Notes under the pieces: generated by a model
Database searches by the model: none
What the model was told of the DNA's origin: nothing
Seen by the model: only the letters and a program-made list of their open reading frames with translations
Source of the DNA: Catenuloplanes indicus
Lineage (GTDB): Bacteria > Actinomycetota > Actinomycetes > Mycobacteriales > Micromonosporaceae
Reading direction: 5' to 3'
DNA: 64,000 nt
Assembly: GCF_030813715.1 (NCBI RefSeq)
Contig: NZ_JAUSUZ010000001.1
Location: 4,588,001 to 4,652,000 of the forward strand
Made by a program: the position numbers and the translations under genes
Shown here: positions 24,818 to 33,960 of the stretch, one piece after another
Position numbering within the stretch: the first letter of the stretch is position 1
How the letters are laid out: each line of letters starts with the position of its first letter

Positions 24818-27770
24818 GGGCACCCTTGTCGTCGATCAGCGCGCCCACGTCACCGGCGAACGCGGCCTCCCTCGGCAGCCCGGTGCTGAACTCGGCGGTG
24901 CCGGTCGCCTTGCCGGTCGAGATGTCCCAGACCCGGGCCACCCAGGCGGTCTGCGAGGTGATGCCGACCTTGATGCTCACGCTCAGCGCGCGACCGTCGC
25001 GGATCGCGTAGACGTCGTTGTCGCCGAGGTTCGCCACCTCCTTGCCGTCCAGGCCGAGCAGCTTCACGTCCTGCATGGTGTCGAAGAACTGGTTGCCCCA
25101 CAGCACGCCCTTCGGCGTGGCGAACCAGCCCTCGTCCACGCTGAACTCGACCGGCTGGCTCCACACCTGGCGGCCGTTCGTGGTGTCGATCGCGACCGTG
25201 CGGTACTGGTCGTTCGCGCTGTCCACGGCCACACACACCACGTGCTCGCCGCACGGCTTGACCCGGTCGACGCTCTCGCCGGCCTCCAGCCGCAGCTGCC
25301 ACTTCTGCGCGAAGTCGTTCAGCCCGTAACCCGCGACGGTCGGCTGTGCCTCGACGTCGGTGCTGATCAGCCCGACCACCAGGCCGTCGAACGCGGTCCA
25401 GAAATCGTCCTCGATCGGCACCGCGCCCGCGCCGGACGTGCTCTTCGCCGTACCGGTGGCCATGTCGATCACCCGGATCCGCCGGTCATCGGTGAGCTGC
25501 ACCATCGAGACCGACGACGCGGAGAGCGAGTCGAAGTGCCGGTACTCGGTCGGCGGCAGCATGCCGGCGCCCTGCTTCGGACCCTGCTCGCCGACCCACT
25601 CGCGCAGTGGCTCGGCCCGGTGGTCATCGATCGACAGGTGGTCGTCGACGCCGGCGGTGCTCCAGACGGTCTTGCCGGTCTTCAGATTCATCCGGTAGAG
25701 CTGGTAGCCGTCGAAGACGCTGGTCCGTTCCAGCACCGCCTCCGCGCCGAGGAACGCGACGTCGAGCGTGTCCGCGATCGGGAAGGTCCGCACCGTGGCG
25801 CCGTCGGAGCGTTGCAGCACCGCGCGGGTGTCGTCCCCGTCGTGCGTGGTCGCGCCGTCCGCGTCCAGCAGCAGCAACTCGTCCAGCACGGTCAGGTGCA
25901 CCTCACGGCCGGCGATCTCGGCGGTCTTCTTCCACAGCTGCGCGCCGTCTGCCGCGTTCACCGCGACCACCTCGGTGGTGATGCCGATGACCCGCGCGTA
26001 GTACACGGTCGTACCGGCCGCCGCGACCGTGACGGCCCCGCCGCCGAGCTCGATCGGCTGGCCCACGCGCACCAGCTCACCGTCCGCCGGGACGGCACCG
26101 GCGCCGCTCAGCACGTCGGTGAGGGGGGAGCCGTTCGCTAGCGCGCCGTCCCGGACACCCGACAGCCAGCCCTGGACCGTCCGGGTGACCACGGTGCCGC
26201 AGGTCGCGACGGCCGCGACCACGGCACCGACGGTGATCAGTGCGATCACCCGCCGCCGGGTCCGCCTCCTGATCTTTTTCGGATCAGGCAGATCCACCGG
26301 TACGTCACCGGTGTCGCCCTTCCCGGCCCCGCCGCCGAGGCCGCTCACGCCGGATGACGGTCCGCCCGCGGCCGGCTGCTGCCAGCCGGGTGGTGCAGCG
26401 CTCCAGCCAGAGGCCTGCCCGGAATACTGACCCACGGCCTGACCAGGGAATTGACCAACCGCCTGGCCGGGGTATCGGCCCGGCGGATAACCCGGGGCTG
26501 CACCGGTGGTTCCGCTCTGGCCGGGTGTCTGACCCGGTGCCGGCGGCGAGACGGGCATGCCGGAAACCGGCGCTCCCGAACCCTGCATACCGGTCTGGGC
26601 GCCACCGGGTGCCGGCATCCCCGGGAGCGGGGGTGTGCCGGTTGACGGGTAGCCGGACGGGGACGTCGGAACCGCGGAGACCTGGGCGGACGCGATCGGG
26701 CCGAGGTGGTCGTTGGCCAGCGCGCCGTAGGCCACCGGCAGCTCGGGCTGTTCCGGCACGGACGGCACCACGCCGAAGCGCGCGTGCAGCCGGCTCGCCA
26801 CCAGCGGGATCCGGCTTGAGCCGCCGACCAGCAGGATCGTGTCGAGCTGGGCGGACGCGATACCGGAACGCTCCAGCACCCGCCGCGTCTCGTCCACCGC
26901 GCGGGCCACCAGTGGGCCGGCGACCCGCTCCACCTCGTCGCGCGTCAGGTGCAGCGGCTCCTCCTGGCCGGGCACCCGCACCGGCGCGCTGGTCAGGCGG
27001 GACAGCATCTCCTTGGCCGCGCGCACCTCGCCCCAGAACGCCTGGCGGTCGCGTCGCTCCGCCGCGGTCGAGGGCGCGGAGAGCCGGCGCCACGCCTCCG
27101 GGTGCCGGGCCGCGACCACGTGGCCGAGGTGCCCGACCAGCGCGTCGTCGACATCCAGGCCGCCGAGGTCGTCGAGGCCGCCGGTGGCCGCGACCCGCCA
27201 GCCGCCCGGCTCGCGGCGCACCACCGTCACGTCCAGCGTGCCGCCACCGAAGTCGAAGACCGCGACCGCGCCGCCGACCGGCACCTGCTGGCCGACCACC
27301 TGCGTGCAGTAGGTAGCGGCCGCGACCGGCTCGTCCAGCAGCCGCACGTCGCCCAGGCCCGCGCGCCGGGCCGCGTCGGCCAGCACCGCGCGGCGGGGGC
27401 CGCCCCAGTCCGCCGGGCAGGTCAGCACCGCGCCGGCCGGGTCGACACCGGCGGTGCGAGCCTCCTCCGCCACCCGGACCAGGATCGCGCGCAGCAGGTC
27501 CGCCACGCTGGCCTCGGCGGTGCCGAGCAGCACCGAGCCCTCGTCCACCCGGCGCTTCGGGTGTGGCTCGAACCGCTCCGGCTCGCTCGCGCCGAGGCGG
27601 GCCGCGTCGCGACCGGTGTGCACCACGCCGTCGGCCGCGAGGAACACGCCGGACGGCAGGATCGGCGAGCCGTCGAACAGCAGCGCCCGCACCGGCTGCC
27701 CGGCCCGCTCCACCACCGCCACCGTGTGCGTGGTGCCCAGGTCCACAGCCAGCCGCGCCGGTCCGCTCAC
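24786..27770 (-). CDS. Hsp70-like ATPase, transmembrane segment and PQQ-like beta-propeller fusion
   Basis: A 994-residue fusion. Residues 1-365 are an actin/Hsp70-type ATPase (VDLGTTHTVAVVE, FDFGGGTLDVTVV, LVGGSSRIPL) without a DnaK substrate-binding domain. Residues 370-500 are a Pro/Gly/Gln-rich linker with repeats such as PGQAVGQ. A basic stop-transfer and one transmembrane helix lie at about 500-527. The rest is extracellular repeats of the PQQ/WD-like type (ALSVSIKVG, GRQVWSQPVEF). The GTG start at 27770 has GGGGGAGAG upstream. An inside ATPase coupled to an outside propeller suggests transmembrane signalling; partners are unknown. Confidence 0.85.
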   Translation of the reverse strand: MSGPARLAVDLGTTHTVAVVERAGQPVRALLFDGSPILPSGVFLAADGVVHTGRDAARLGASEPERFEPHPKRRVDEGSVLLGTAEASVADLLRAILVRVAEEARTAGVDPAGAVLTCPADWGGPRRAVLADAARRAGLGDVRLLDEPVAAATYCTQVVGQQVPVGGAVAVFDFGGGTLDVTVVRREPGGWRVAATGGLDDLGGLDVDDALVGHLGHVVAARHPEAWRRLSAPSTAAERRDRQAFWGEVRAAKEMLSRLTSAPVRVPGQEEPLHLTRDEVERVAGPLVARAVDETRRVLERSGIASAQLDTILLVGGSSRIPLVASRLHARFGVVPSVPEQPELPVAYGALANDHLGPIASAQVSAVPTSPSGYPSTGTPPLPGMPAPGGAQTGMQGSGAPVSGMPVSPPAPGQTPGQSGTTGAAPGYPPGRYPGQAVGQFPGQAVGQYSGQASGWSAAPPGWQQPAAGGPSSGVSGLGGGAGKGDTGDVPVDLPDPKKIRRRTRRRVIALITVGAVVAAVATCGTVVTRTVQGWLSGVRDGALANGSPLTDVLSGAGAVPADGELVRVGQPIELGGGAVTVAAAGTTVYYARVIGITTEVVAVNAADGAQLWKKTAEIAGREVHLTVLDELLLLDADGATTHDGDDTRAVLQRSDGATVRTFPIADTLDVAFLGAEAVLERTSVFDGYQLYRMNLKTGKTVWSTAGVDDHLSIDDHRAEPLREWVGEQGPKQGAGMLPPTEYRHFDSLSASSVSMVQLTDDRRIRVIDMATGTAKSTSGAGAVPIEDDFWTAFDGLVVGLISTDVEAQPTVAGYGLNDFAQKWQLRLEAGESVDRVKPCGEHVVCVAVDSANDQYRTVAIDTTNGRQVWSQPVEFSVDEGWFATPKGVLWGNQFFDTMQDVKLLGLDGKEVANLGDNDVYAIRDGRALSVSIKVGITSQTAWVARVWDISTGKATGTAEFSTGLPREAAFAGDVGALIDDKGALSVYRVTSLG

Positions 27771-28679
27771 TGCTATCTCTCCCCCGCCTGCCGATCACCA
27801 CACCCCGGAGCGGGAGCCTACCGATGACCTCCGACAGGTTTCGACACACGGACGCCCGACCCCCTACGACCCGAACGGCCGACCGGATTACTTCGCACGC
27901 TCCGATACAACTCAATAACGTGAAATTTCGGACGCGGAGTGCCCGCCTCACCCCTCCGTATGACGAATCCGGCAGGAAGGAGCGCCAGCGACAACCGGGT
28001 GCCCGCGGGAACGGCTCTGTTACTCGTTCGCCGATACTCGCCGCACTCGGCCGCGTTGCAGCAGGCCGGCCGTGTTGCGGCAACCCGGCCCCGTTGCAAT
28101 CGGGCGCTCCGCGCCCGAAATATCGCGATATCCAACCTCGCATTGCGGCTCTCCCGCCGGCGAACGACGCCGCTCACCCCTGAGTGATCAATCAGTGGAG
28201 CGATAGGGATATCAACTTCGCCAAATGATCTCCTTTTCGCTCCACTGATTGATCACACAGGCTTCTAACCCGACGGCGGATGCGATAACCAGGCTCAGCG
28301 GTCGAAGACCTTATCCGGAAATTACGGGCGGCCAGCGCACCTAGCCGTTACGTAGGCCGGTCCGGCACCACGGTGGCGTGCGGGCCGCCGAGCCGACGGG
28401 CCGCCCGGCAGCGCAGGCCGACGGACCGTCCAGGCCGCGAGTCACCCAGGCCGCGGGCCGCACGGCTGGCACACGCGGTAGGCGCCACTGCGGCAATCGG
28501 CAACAGAGCCGGCATCTGCGGGGCCCGGCCACGCTGAACGCGGGAGGAAACGAAGCGACCGGACGCGAAACGGTAGAAGCGCCGGAAAGCGGCCTCGCCG
28601 GGAACCGGCATCGAACCGGCGAAACCGGCACCACCGCAGCCGGGCAACCGGCGCCGAGAGCGGCCACGAGCCGACCCGC
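27771..28679. other. Noncoding interval of 909 bp
   Basis: No open frame here has convincing codon usage or a binding site. The first 200 bp must hold the promoter of the Hsp70-like gene (minus strand). From about 27890 to 28330 the DNA is AT-richer than its surroundings and contains the 20-bp inverted repeat at 28184-28256. The 28341-28679 part, downstream of the GGDEF-EAL stop, is GC-rich with short imperfect repeats of the form GAACCGGC. Confidence 0.7.
28184..28256. repeat. Perfect 20-bp inverted repeat with 33-nt loop
   Basis: The left arm 28184-28203 (GTGATCAATCAGTGGAGCGA) is matched exactly by the right arm 28237-28256 in inverted orientation. The loop 28204-28236 is AT-rich. The arms lie in noncoding DNA, about 410 bp from the Hsp70-like start and 420 bp from the GGDEF-EAL stop. 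There is no T-run, so a simple terminator is unlikely. The pattern also fits a small non-autonomous mobile element or a regulatory cruciform. Confidence 0.85.
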
Positions 28680-31010
28680 TCAGAGCGCGGCGACGCGGAA
28701 GCGGGAGACGACGTCGTCGGCGGGGAGGGGGCGGTCGAAGTAGTAGCCCTGGGCGAAGCGGTAGCCGAGTGCGTGCAGGCGGGATGCCTGGTCGGCCGTT
28801 TCGACGCCCTCCGCGACCGCGTGCAGGTTGAGTCCAGCGGTGATCTGGATGAGCGCGGTGACGATCACCGCCTGCTGGCCGTGGCCGCCGATTCCGGCCA
28901 CGAACGACTTGTCGACCTTGATGACGTCGACCGGGCACGTGGTGAGCAGGCTCAGCGACGAGTGACCGGTGCCGAAGTCGTCGAGCGCGACGCGGAAGCC
29001 GAGCCCGCGCAGCGTCCGCAGGCTCTCCACCGCGGGACCGCCGTCGAAGACCGCGGTCTCGGTGATCTCCAGCGTGATGCTGGACGGCGCGACGCCGTAC
29101 TCCGCGAGGATCGACGTGACCAGGTCCGGGAAGCCGGGTGAGCGCAGTTGCCGGGCCGAGACGTTCACGTTGACCTCGACGTCGACCCGGTCGACGGTAC
29201 GCCAGGAGATGATCTGCCGGCAGACCTCGCGCAGCGCCCACTCGCCCAGCGTGTCGATCGTGCCGCTGCGTTCCGCGATCGCGATGAACCGGTCCGGCGG
29301 GACCATCCCCTCGGTCGGGTGCCGCCAGCGCATCAGCGCCTCCACCCGCACGGTACGGCCGGTCGGCAGCTCCACCACGGGCTGGTAGAGCAGGTGCAGC
29401 TGCTGGCGTTCGATGGCCTGGCGCAGGTCGGCCGCGAGCCGCGCCTCCTCGGCCGCGATCTGGTCCATGTCCGGGTGGTAGCCGACGAACACCGCGCCCT
29501 TCGCCTTCGCCACGTACATCGCGACGTCCGCGCGCCGGAGCACGTCGGCACCGGTGGCCGCGTTGCCGTTGTCGGCGAGCCCGATGCCGGCGCTGACCTC
29601 CAGCTGATGCCCCTCGATCACCACCGGGCGCTGCACCCGTGCCGCGATCTCCGCGCACCGTTCGCCGGCCGAGGCCGCGTCCAGGCCCGGCATGAGCACC
29701 GCGAACTCGTCGCCGCCGAGCCGTGCCACGGTGTCCTCGGTGCGGACCGCGTGCAGCAGCCGCTCCGCGACGATCTCCAGCAGCCGGTCACCGGCCGCGT
29801 GACCGAGCCAGTCGTTGACCGCCTTGAAGTCGTTCAGGTCGATCAGCAGTACGGCGAACCGCTCGCCGTCCGCGGTCGCGGCGTCCACCCGCGCGGCGAG
29901 CAGTGCCCGGTTGGCGAGGTTCGTGAGCGCGTCGTGCGAGGCCTGGTGCGCGAGCTGGGTCTGCACGGTGTCCAGGTCGTTCCACGCGCTGCGCAGCGCG
30001 GCCAGGTTCGCGTCGACGGTGGCGAGCAGCCGCGCGTTCTCCCGGAGCACGGTCAGCTGGCGCACCATGACCAGCGCGGTGAGCGAACCGAACGTCACCG
30101 CGATGATGATCGGTTCGGACGGTCCGCCGAGCCGGTCGTGGACGAGCAGGCCACCGGCGGCCAGCACCGCGATGTACGGCACCAGGCTGACCTTGATCCG
30201 GCCGAGCACCGGCTCCGCGCGGGTCCCGGGCGCGCGGCGCTGCCGGTCGGCCGCGAGGATGACGGACAGGTAGGCGATCGGTACGGCCAGCATGCAGCCG
30301 TTGAGGTAGGGCCGGGTGGCGAGCGCGGGACTGAGCGCCGCCGTGGCCGCGCTGCCGAACGTGCCGATCGCGAGCAGGTGCAGCGCGTGCGGGTCGACGC
30401 CGCCGGTGCCGGTGAGCGCGACCTTGACGAACGCGACGAGCGCGACGGCCGCGACCGCGACGATGGCGATGAGCGCGAAGTCGGAGCCGGTCGAGGAGCG
30501 CCAGGTCTCGATGTGCCGGAGCGAGAAGTGCCAGCCGAAGAGCGCGACCGTGACCACGATGACGCCGGCGTCGAGCGCGAACCGGAGCCGCTCACCGCCG
30601 GTGCGGTTGCGGCTGGGCAGCCGGAGGAGTCCCCAGTACACGGCGATCAGCCCGGCCGCGAAGATCAGCGCGCTGCGCGGGCTCGTACGGGTGGGTTCGG
30701 CACCGGCCAGGGTCGAGTCGTAGCCCATGCTGACCGACCCGGCGAACACGAACGCGCTGGCCACGGCGATGGCGGCCCAGAAGCGACGCACCGCGGGGCC
30801 GGCTCCGGGGGCACGGGCGGCGGCGCGGCACTCGTACGCGGCGAGCACTCCGAGGACCGGCAGCGGCAGCCAACCGAGCACCGGGACGGACCACACGTGC
30901 CACATCCCGGCCACGCACCAGGTGGTGGCGGCCACGGTGAGCACGATCGCGGCGACGATCTGCGGCGTCGGCCGGAACGGGCGCACGACGGCACCTGTTC
31001 CCACGCTCAC
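28680..31010 (-). CDS. Membrane GGDEF-EAL cyclic-di-GMP enzyme
   Basis: A 776-residue protein. The N-terminal third holds about eight hydrophobic helices (an MASE-like sensor). A diguanylate cyclase domain with an intact catalytic motif (VARLGGDEFAVLMPG, near residue 430) and a phosphodiesterase domain follow; the latter has the EAL motif in RVEALMRWRHP (near 555), NVSARQL, DDFGTGHSSLSLL and KVDKSF. Both active sites look complete, so it could make and degrade c-di-GMP. In actinomycetes this messenger controls development through BldD. GTG at 31010 is preceded by GAGGTGG. It is the last gene before the noncoding interval. Confidence 0.93.
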   Translation of the reverse strand: MSVGTGAVVRPFRPTPQIVAAIVLTVAATTWCVAGMWHVWSVPVLGWLPLPVLGVLAAYECRAAARAPGAGPAVRRFWAAIAVASAFVFAGSVSMGYDSTLAGAEPTRTSPRSALIFAAGLIAVYWGLLRLPSRNRTGGERLRFALDAGVIVVTVALFGWHFSLRHIETWRSSTGSDFALIAIVAVAAVALVAFVKVALTGTGGVDPHALHLLAIGTFGSAATAALSPALATRPYLNGCMLAVPIAYLSVILAADRQRRAPGTRAEPVLGRIKVSLVPYIAVLAAGGLLVHDRLGGPSEPIIIAVTFGSLTALVMVRQLTVLRENARLLATVDANLAALRSAWNDLDTVQTQLAHQASHDALTNLANRALLAARVDAATADGERFAVLLIDLNDFKAVNDWLGHAAGDRLLEIVAERLLHAVRTEDTVARLGGDEFAVLMPGLDAASAGERCAEIAARVQRPVVIEGHQLEVSAGIGLADNGNAATGADVLRRADVAMYVAKAKGAVFVGYHPDMDQIAAEEARLAADLRQAIERQQLHLLYQPVVELPTGRTVRVEALMRWRHPTEGMVPPDRFIAIAERSGTIDTLGEWALREVCRQIISWRTVDRVDVEVNVNVSARQLRSPGFPDLVTSILAEYGVAPSSITLEITETAVFDGGPAVESLRTLRGLGFRVALDDFGTGHSSLSLLTTCPVDVIKVDKSFVAGIGGHGQQAVIVTALIQITAGLNLHAVAEGVETADQASRLHALGYRFAQGYYFDRPLPADDVVSRFRVAAL

Positions 31011-31085
31011 GTACCACCTCCGCTGCGGCCGGTTCGCCCGCGGGCCGCCGCGCGACCCACAGGCGTCCCATCGGCACCCGTGCGG

Positions 31086-31742
31086 CTACCTGAGTGATTC
31101 CTTGAGGCGATAGACCATGGCCTGCTTGCGTCGCGTCTCCTCGAGCGCTTTCGGCACCGGTACGTCGTAGGCCGCGATCCGCTCGAACAACTCCTCCGGC
31201 AGGTAGCCCCGCCGGGCGTCGCCGACCAGCACGAGCGCGCCGGCCCGCGCGGCCCGGCGCAGGAACGCCCGTGCCCGGCCGGCCAGCGCCTCGGTGTAGA
31301 AGAGGTCACCGGCCAGCACCACGTCGTACTCGTCGGCCGCGGTGTGCGCGGCCGGATCGAGCAGGTCCAGCCGCCCGGTGCCGACCGGCACGCCGTTCGC
31401 CTCCGCGTTGAGCCGGATCGCGTCCAGCGCGTCCGGGTCGACGTCGGTGGCGGTGACGGCCCCGGCCCCGGCGCGCGCGGCCGCGACCGCGATCAGCCCG
31501 GACCCGGCCGCCAGGTCCAGCACGCGCCGGCCGGCGACCAGGTCCGGGTGGTCCAGCACATAGCGGGCGAGGCCCTGTCCGCCGGCCCAGGCGAACGCCC
31601 AGAACGGTGGCGGACGGTCACTGGAGTACGCGCCGTTCTGGTGCGTCCACAGCCCGACCCCCGGTCCGGCCTGGTAGAGCCGGAGTTCGGGCAGGAAGGG
31701 CAGGTCGGCGAGGCGGGCGTGCTCAGTGACGTTGCGGGACAT
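31086..31742 (-). CDS. Class I SAM-dependent methyltransferase
   Basis: A 218-residue enzyme with the SAM-binding motif I (VLDLAAGSGLIAVAAARAGA), motif II acidic residue (ATDVDPDALDAI) and post-II region (YDVVLAGDLFYTE). The DLFY element is shared with the ETFB-lysine/METTL20-like and nicotinamide-N-methyltransferase-like protein methylases. The substrate is probably a protein lysine, as inference from family. It lies 75 nt upstream of the GGDEF-EAL start on the same strand and 23 nt after the NlpC/P60 stop. Confidence 0.85.
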   Translation of the reverse strand: MSRNVTEHARLADLPFLPELRLYQAGPGVGLWTHQNGAYSSDRPPPFWAFAWAGGQGLARYVLDHPDLVAGRRVLDLAAGSGLIAVAAARAGAGAVTATDVDPDALDAIRLNAEANGVPVGTGRLDLLDPAAHTAADEYDVVLAGDLFYTEALAGRARAFLRRAARAGALVLVGDARRGYLPEELFERIAAYDVPVPKALEETRRKQAMVYRLKESLR

Positions 31743-31765
31743 CGCCGCATTGTGCCGGACCGCGA

Positions 31766-32761
31766 CTACAGCAGCCGCCGTGCGGTGGAGAAGCCGTACA
31801 CCTTCGACACCACCACACCCTTCCGTGGCGTGGCCGCGTGCACCATCTTCCCGTCGCCGAGGTAGATGCCGACGTGCCCGGACTGCGGCAGCACCACGTC
31901 ACCGGGGCGCAGGTCGGCACGGCGCACCTTCTTGCCCTTCCGCGCGATGCCGTGGCTGGAGTGCGGCAGCTTGACACCGGCCTTCTTGTACGCGACCGAC
32001 ACCAGGCCGGAGCAGTCGTACGAGCCGGGTCCGGCCGCGTTCCGCCGGTACGGCTTGCCGACCTGGTCCAGCGCGTACTCGACGACTCGGCCGAGTTCGC
32101 CGGTGGGCCGCACGCCCGGGCGGTGCTTGCCCTTGCGGTACTTGACCTTCGACGCGCTGCCCGCCTTCCGGTCCCGGGCCTCGTGCCACCGTCCGGCGCG
32201 CTTGCGGGCGTCGCCGGTGTATCGCCGGGCCTCGGCACGCATGCGCTGCTTCTGGTAGGTGCCGGTGCGCCGGGTCAGGCTCGGCCGCGCGGTGACCTTC
32301 TCGGCGCGCTGCGCCGTGCGGGCCTGCTGCGCCACCGTGGCCTTCCGGGCGCGCTGCGCCGCCTTCCGAACCCGCTGCGCCGCCGCTTCTCGGGCCCGCT
32401 GCGCCGCCGTGGCGCTCCCGGCCGAGCGTGGCGCGGCCCGGCGGGCCGTGCGTTCGAGACCGCGGGCGGCGCCGGCCGGCCCGGCGTGGACCTCGCCGCC
32501 CTCTGCCGCCGGGCGTGGATGGATGCCGGTCCGCAGGCCGATCAGCCGCAACGGCCGGTCGGCCGGCACGGCGGCCCGGGTCACGGAGTCGCGCTCCGCG
32601 CTGGATGAGGCCGCCGCCGCGGTATGCCGTTCGTCCGCGGCGTGCGAGTCGTGCGCGGGGCCGGCAGCGGCGATCCCGGCGACGGTGAGCGCCAGGACGC
32701 CGGTCAGTGCCCGGCGCGTCGTGGGGACGTGCGTGATGCCTCCCAGGTCGGTCCGGGGCAC
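31766..32761 (-). CDS. Secreted NlpC/P60 peptidoglycan endopeptidase
   Basis: A 331-residue protein. The C-terminal NlpC/P60 domain (about 220-331) carries the catalytic Cys in YDCSGLVSVAYKKAG and His in SGHVGIYLGDGKMVHA. The N-terminus has basic residues and a signal segment (RRALTGVLALTVAGIAAAGP). The middle is a very basic Ala/Arg/Lys helical region with repeats like AAQRARKA, probably binding wall polymers. I chose GTG at 32761 (GGGGA upstream); a longer frame exists but adds 48 residues before the signal peptide. The domain normally cuts D-Glu to diamino-acid bonds in wall peptides. Confidence 0.85.
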   Translation of the reverse strand: MPRTDLGGITHVPTTRRALTGVLALTVAGIAAAGPAHDSHAADERHTAAAASSSAERDSVTRAAVPADRPLRLIGLRTGIHPRPAAEGGEVHAGPAGAARGLERTARRAAPRSAGSATAAQRAREAAAQRVRKAAQRARKATVAQQARTAQRAEKVTARPSLTRRTGTYQKQRMRAEARRYTGDARKRAGRWHEARDRKAGSASKVKYRKGKHRPGVRPTGELGRVVEYALDQVGKPYRRNAAGPGSYDCSGLVSVAYKKAGVKLPHSSHGIARKGKKVRRADLRPGDVVLPQSGHVGIYLGDGKMVHAATPRKGVVVSKVYGFSTARRLL

Positions 32762-32964
32762 TCTCGCGCATCCCCGGCAACCGGCGGCCTGAACCACCGG
32801 TGGTCGCGTCCGCAACGCTGCGGCACGGCCTGGGAACCCGGACGTCTGACTGTTTCGGCGTTCATTCTGCGCACGCCAATTGACAAAGCGCATGAATTCC
32901 GGCAAATACGGAATAAGGCGAGAAAATGTCGCGGTACGTCGGCCGCGTCGCGATTGGCGGCCGA

Positions 32965-33597
32965 CTAGCGCGCCCGTACCGCCTTATTGATCTTGGAATT
33001 CAGCGCGCGGCGGGAGATCGGGCCGAGGTCGTCGACCACCTCGACCAGCACCGCGAGCTGCTCCAGCGCGGCCATGGCGTGCTCCGAGCCGGTAGCGTCC
33101 ACGCCCGCGTACAGCTCGATGCCGACGAACGCGGCGGAAACCGCCTTCGCCAGCCCGGCCAGGTCCGCGACCTCCGCGAACGGCGAACCGGTGAGCAGCC
33201 GCCGGAGCACCGACTCGATCTCGTCGACCCACAACTGCAACGACGCGGAGACCGGCTCGGCCAGCTTCGGATCGCCCTGCGCGGCCGCGAGCAGCTGGGC
33301 CAGGATCGAGACGTTGCCCAGCTCCCGCTCGCGGACCTGCAGCTTCCGGCCCACGTCCAGCAGCTGGCGCAGCGACGTGACATCGGCGAACTCGGCCGCG
33401 TAGACCGCCACCCGGGCCGCGGTGTGCATCCTGCAGGACGCCGCGAGCAGGTCGTCCACGCTGCCGAAGTGGTAGAACACGAGCGCCTGGTTGACGCCGG
33501 CCGCGGCCGCGATCGTGCGGGCCGAGACGCCCTTGATGCCGTGCTCGGCGACGGCGGCGAGCGCGCCGTCCAGCAGCCGCTGCTTGGTGTCCGACAT
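32965..33597 (-). CDS. TetR-family transcriptional regulator
   Basis: A 210-residue regulator starting MSDTKQRLLDGALAAVAEHG, with the TetR helix-turn-helix ARTIAAAAGVNQALVFYHFG, followed by a helical ligand domain. I chose ATG at 33597, preceded by GGGGG. An ATG seven or eight codons further upstream lacks a binding site. It is divergent from the secreted beta-helix gene across a 363-bp gap, but that gap shows a LacI-type palindrome rather than a TetR-like one, so its target is uncertain. Confidence 0.9.
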   Translation of the reverse strand: MSDTKQRLLDGALAAVAEHGIKGVSARTIAAAAGVNQALVFYHFGSVDDLLAASCRMHTAARVAVYAAEFADVTSLRQLLDVGRKLQVRERELGNVSILAQLLAAAQGDPKLAEPVSASLQLWVDEIESVLRRLLTGSPFAEVADLAGLAKAVSAAFVGIELYAGVDATGSEHAMAALEQLAVLVEVVDDLGPISRRALNSKINKAVRAR

Positions 33598-33960
33598 CGG
33601 GCCCCCATTCGTGATTGCCATCGACCGTACCGGCCGGGTGCGGCGGCGCCGCGGACACGTCCCTGAGCAGTTGCGCGACAGGGGCCACGCCGGGCGGCCG
33701 GAGACACCAGCCGGTGGGCACGCCTTGTCCCGTATGGCCGTCCAGCGCGAGTCCGTCCACACAGGCGCCCAGCGCGGATTGCACCACGCGAACGGCGGCC
33801 TCGCTCAGGAAGCGGGTGCCCAAAGCCTGGCGCCGCGTTGAGTAACCGGGTAGAAACATCACGTCCCTCTTCTTCATCAGGCCGGTCGATGCCGTCACGT
33901 GATAGAGAGCGCTCTCACACGGACCGCTGCAGCTGGTCTTTGATCTTGATTGGCAGGCAG
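33598..33960. other. Divergent intergenic region
   Basis: The 363 bp between the TetR gene and the secreted beta-helix gene contain no credible gene. The only clear element is the palindrome at 33905-33916. The DNA just upstream of the beta-helix start is less GC-rich, as expected for a promoter. Confidence 0.7.
33905..33916. promoter_or_regulatory. LacI-family operator-like palindrome
   Basis: GAGAGCGCTCTC is a perfect 12-bp palindrome 45 nt upstream of the beta-helix gene start. The central GAGCGCTC matches operators of actinobacterial sugar-responsive LacI regulators such as CebR (TGGGAGCGCTCCCA). No LacI gene is nearby, so regulation would be in trans. Confidence 0.7.

Noticed and set aside
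27818-28177. Short open frames in the noncoding interval
   Set aside because: No binding site, Arg-rich random-looking composition and no motif; competing frames on both strands look alike.
28184-28256. Simple Rho-independent terminator
   Set aside because: The stem is long, the loop is 33 nt and there is no T-run on either side.
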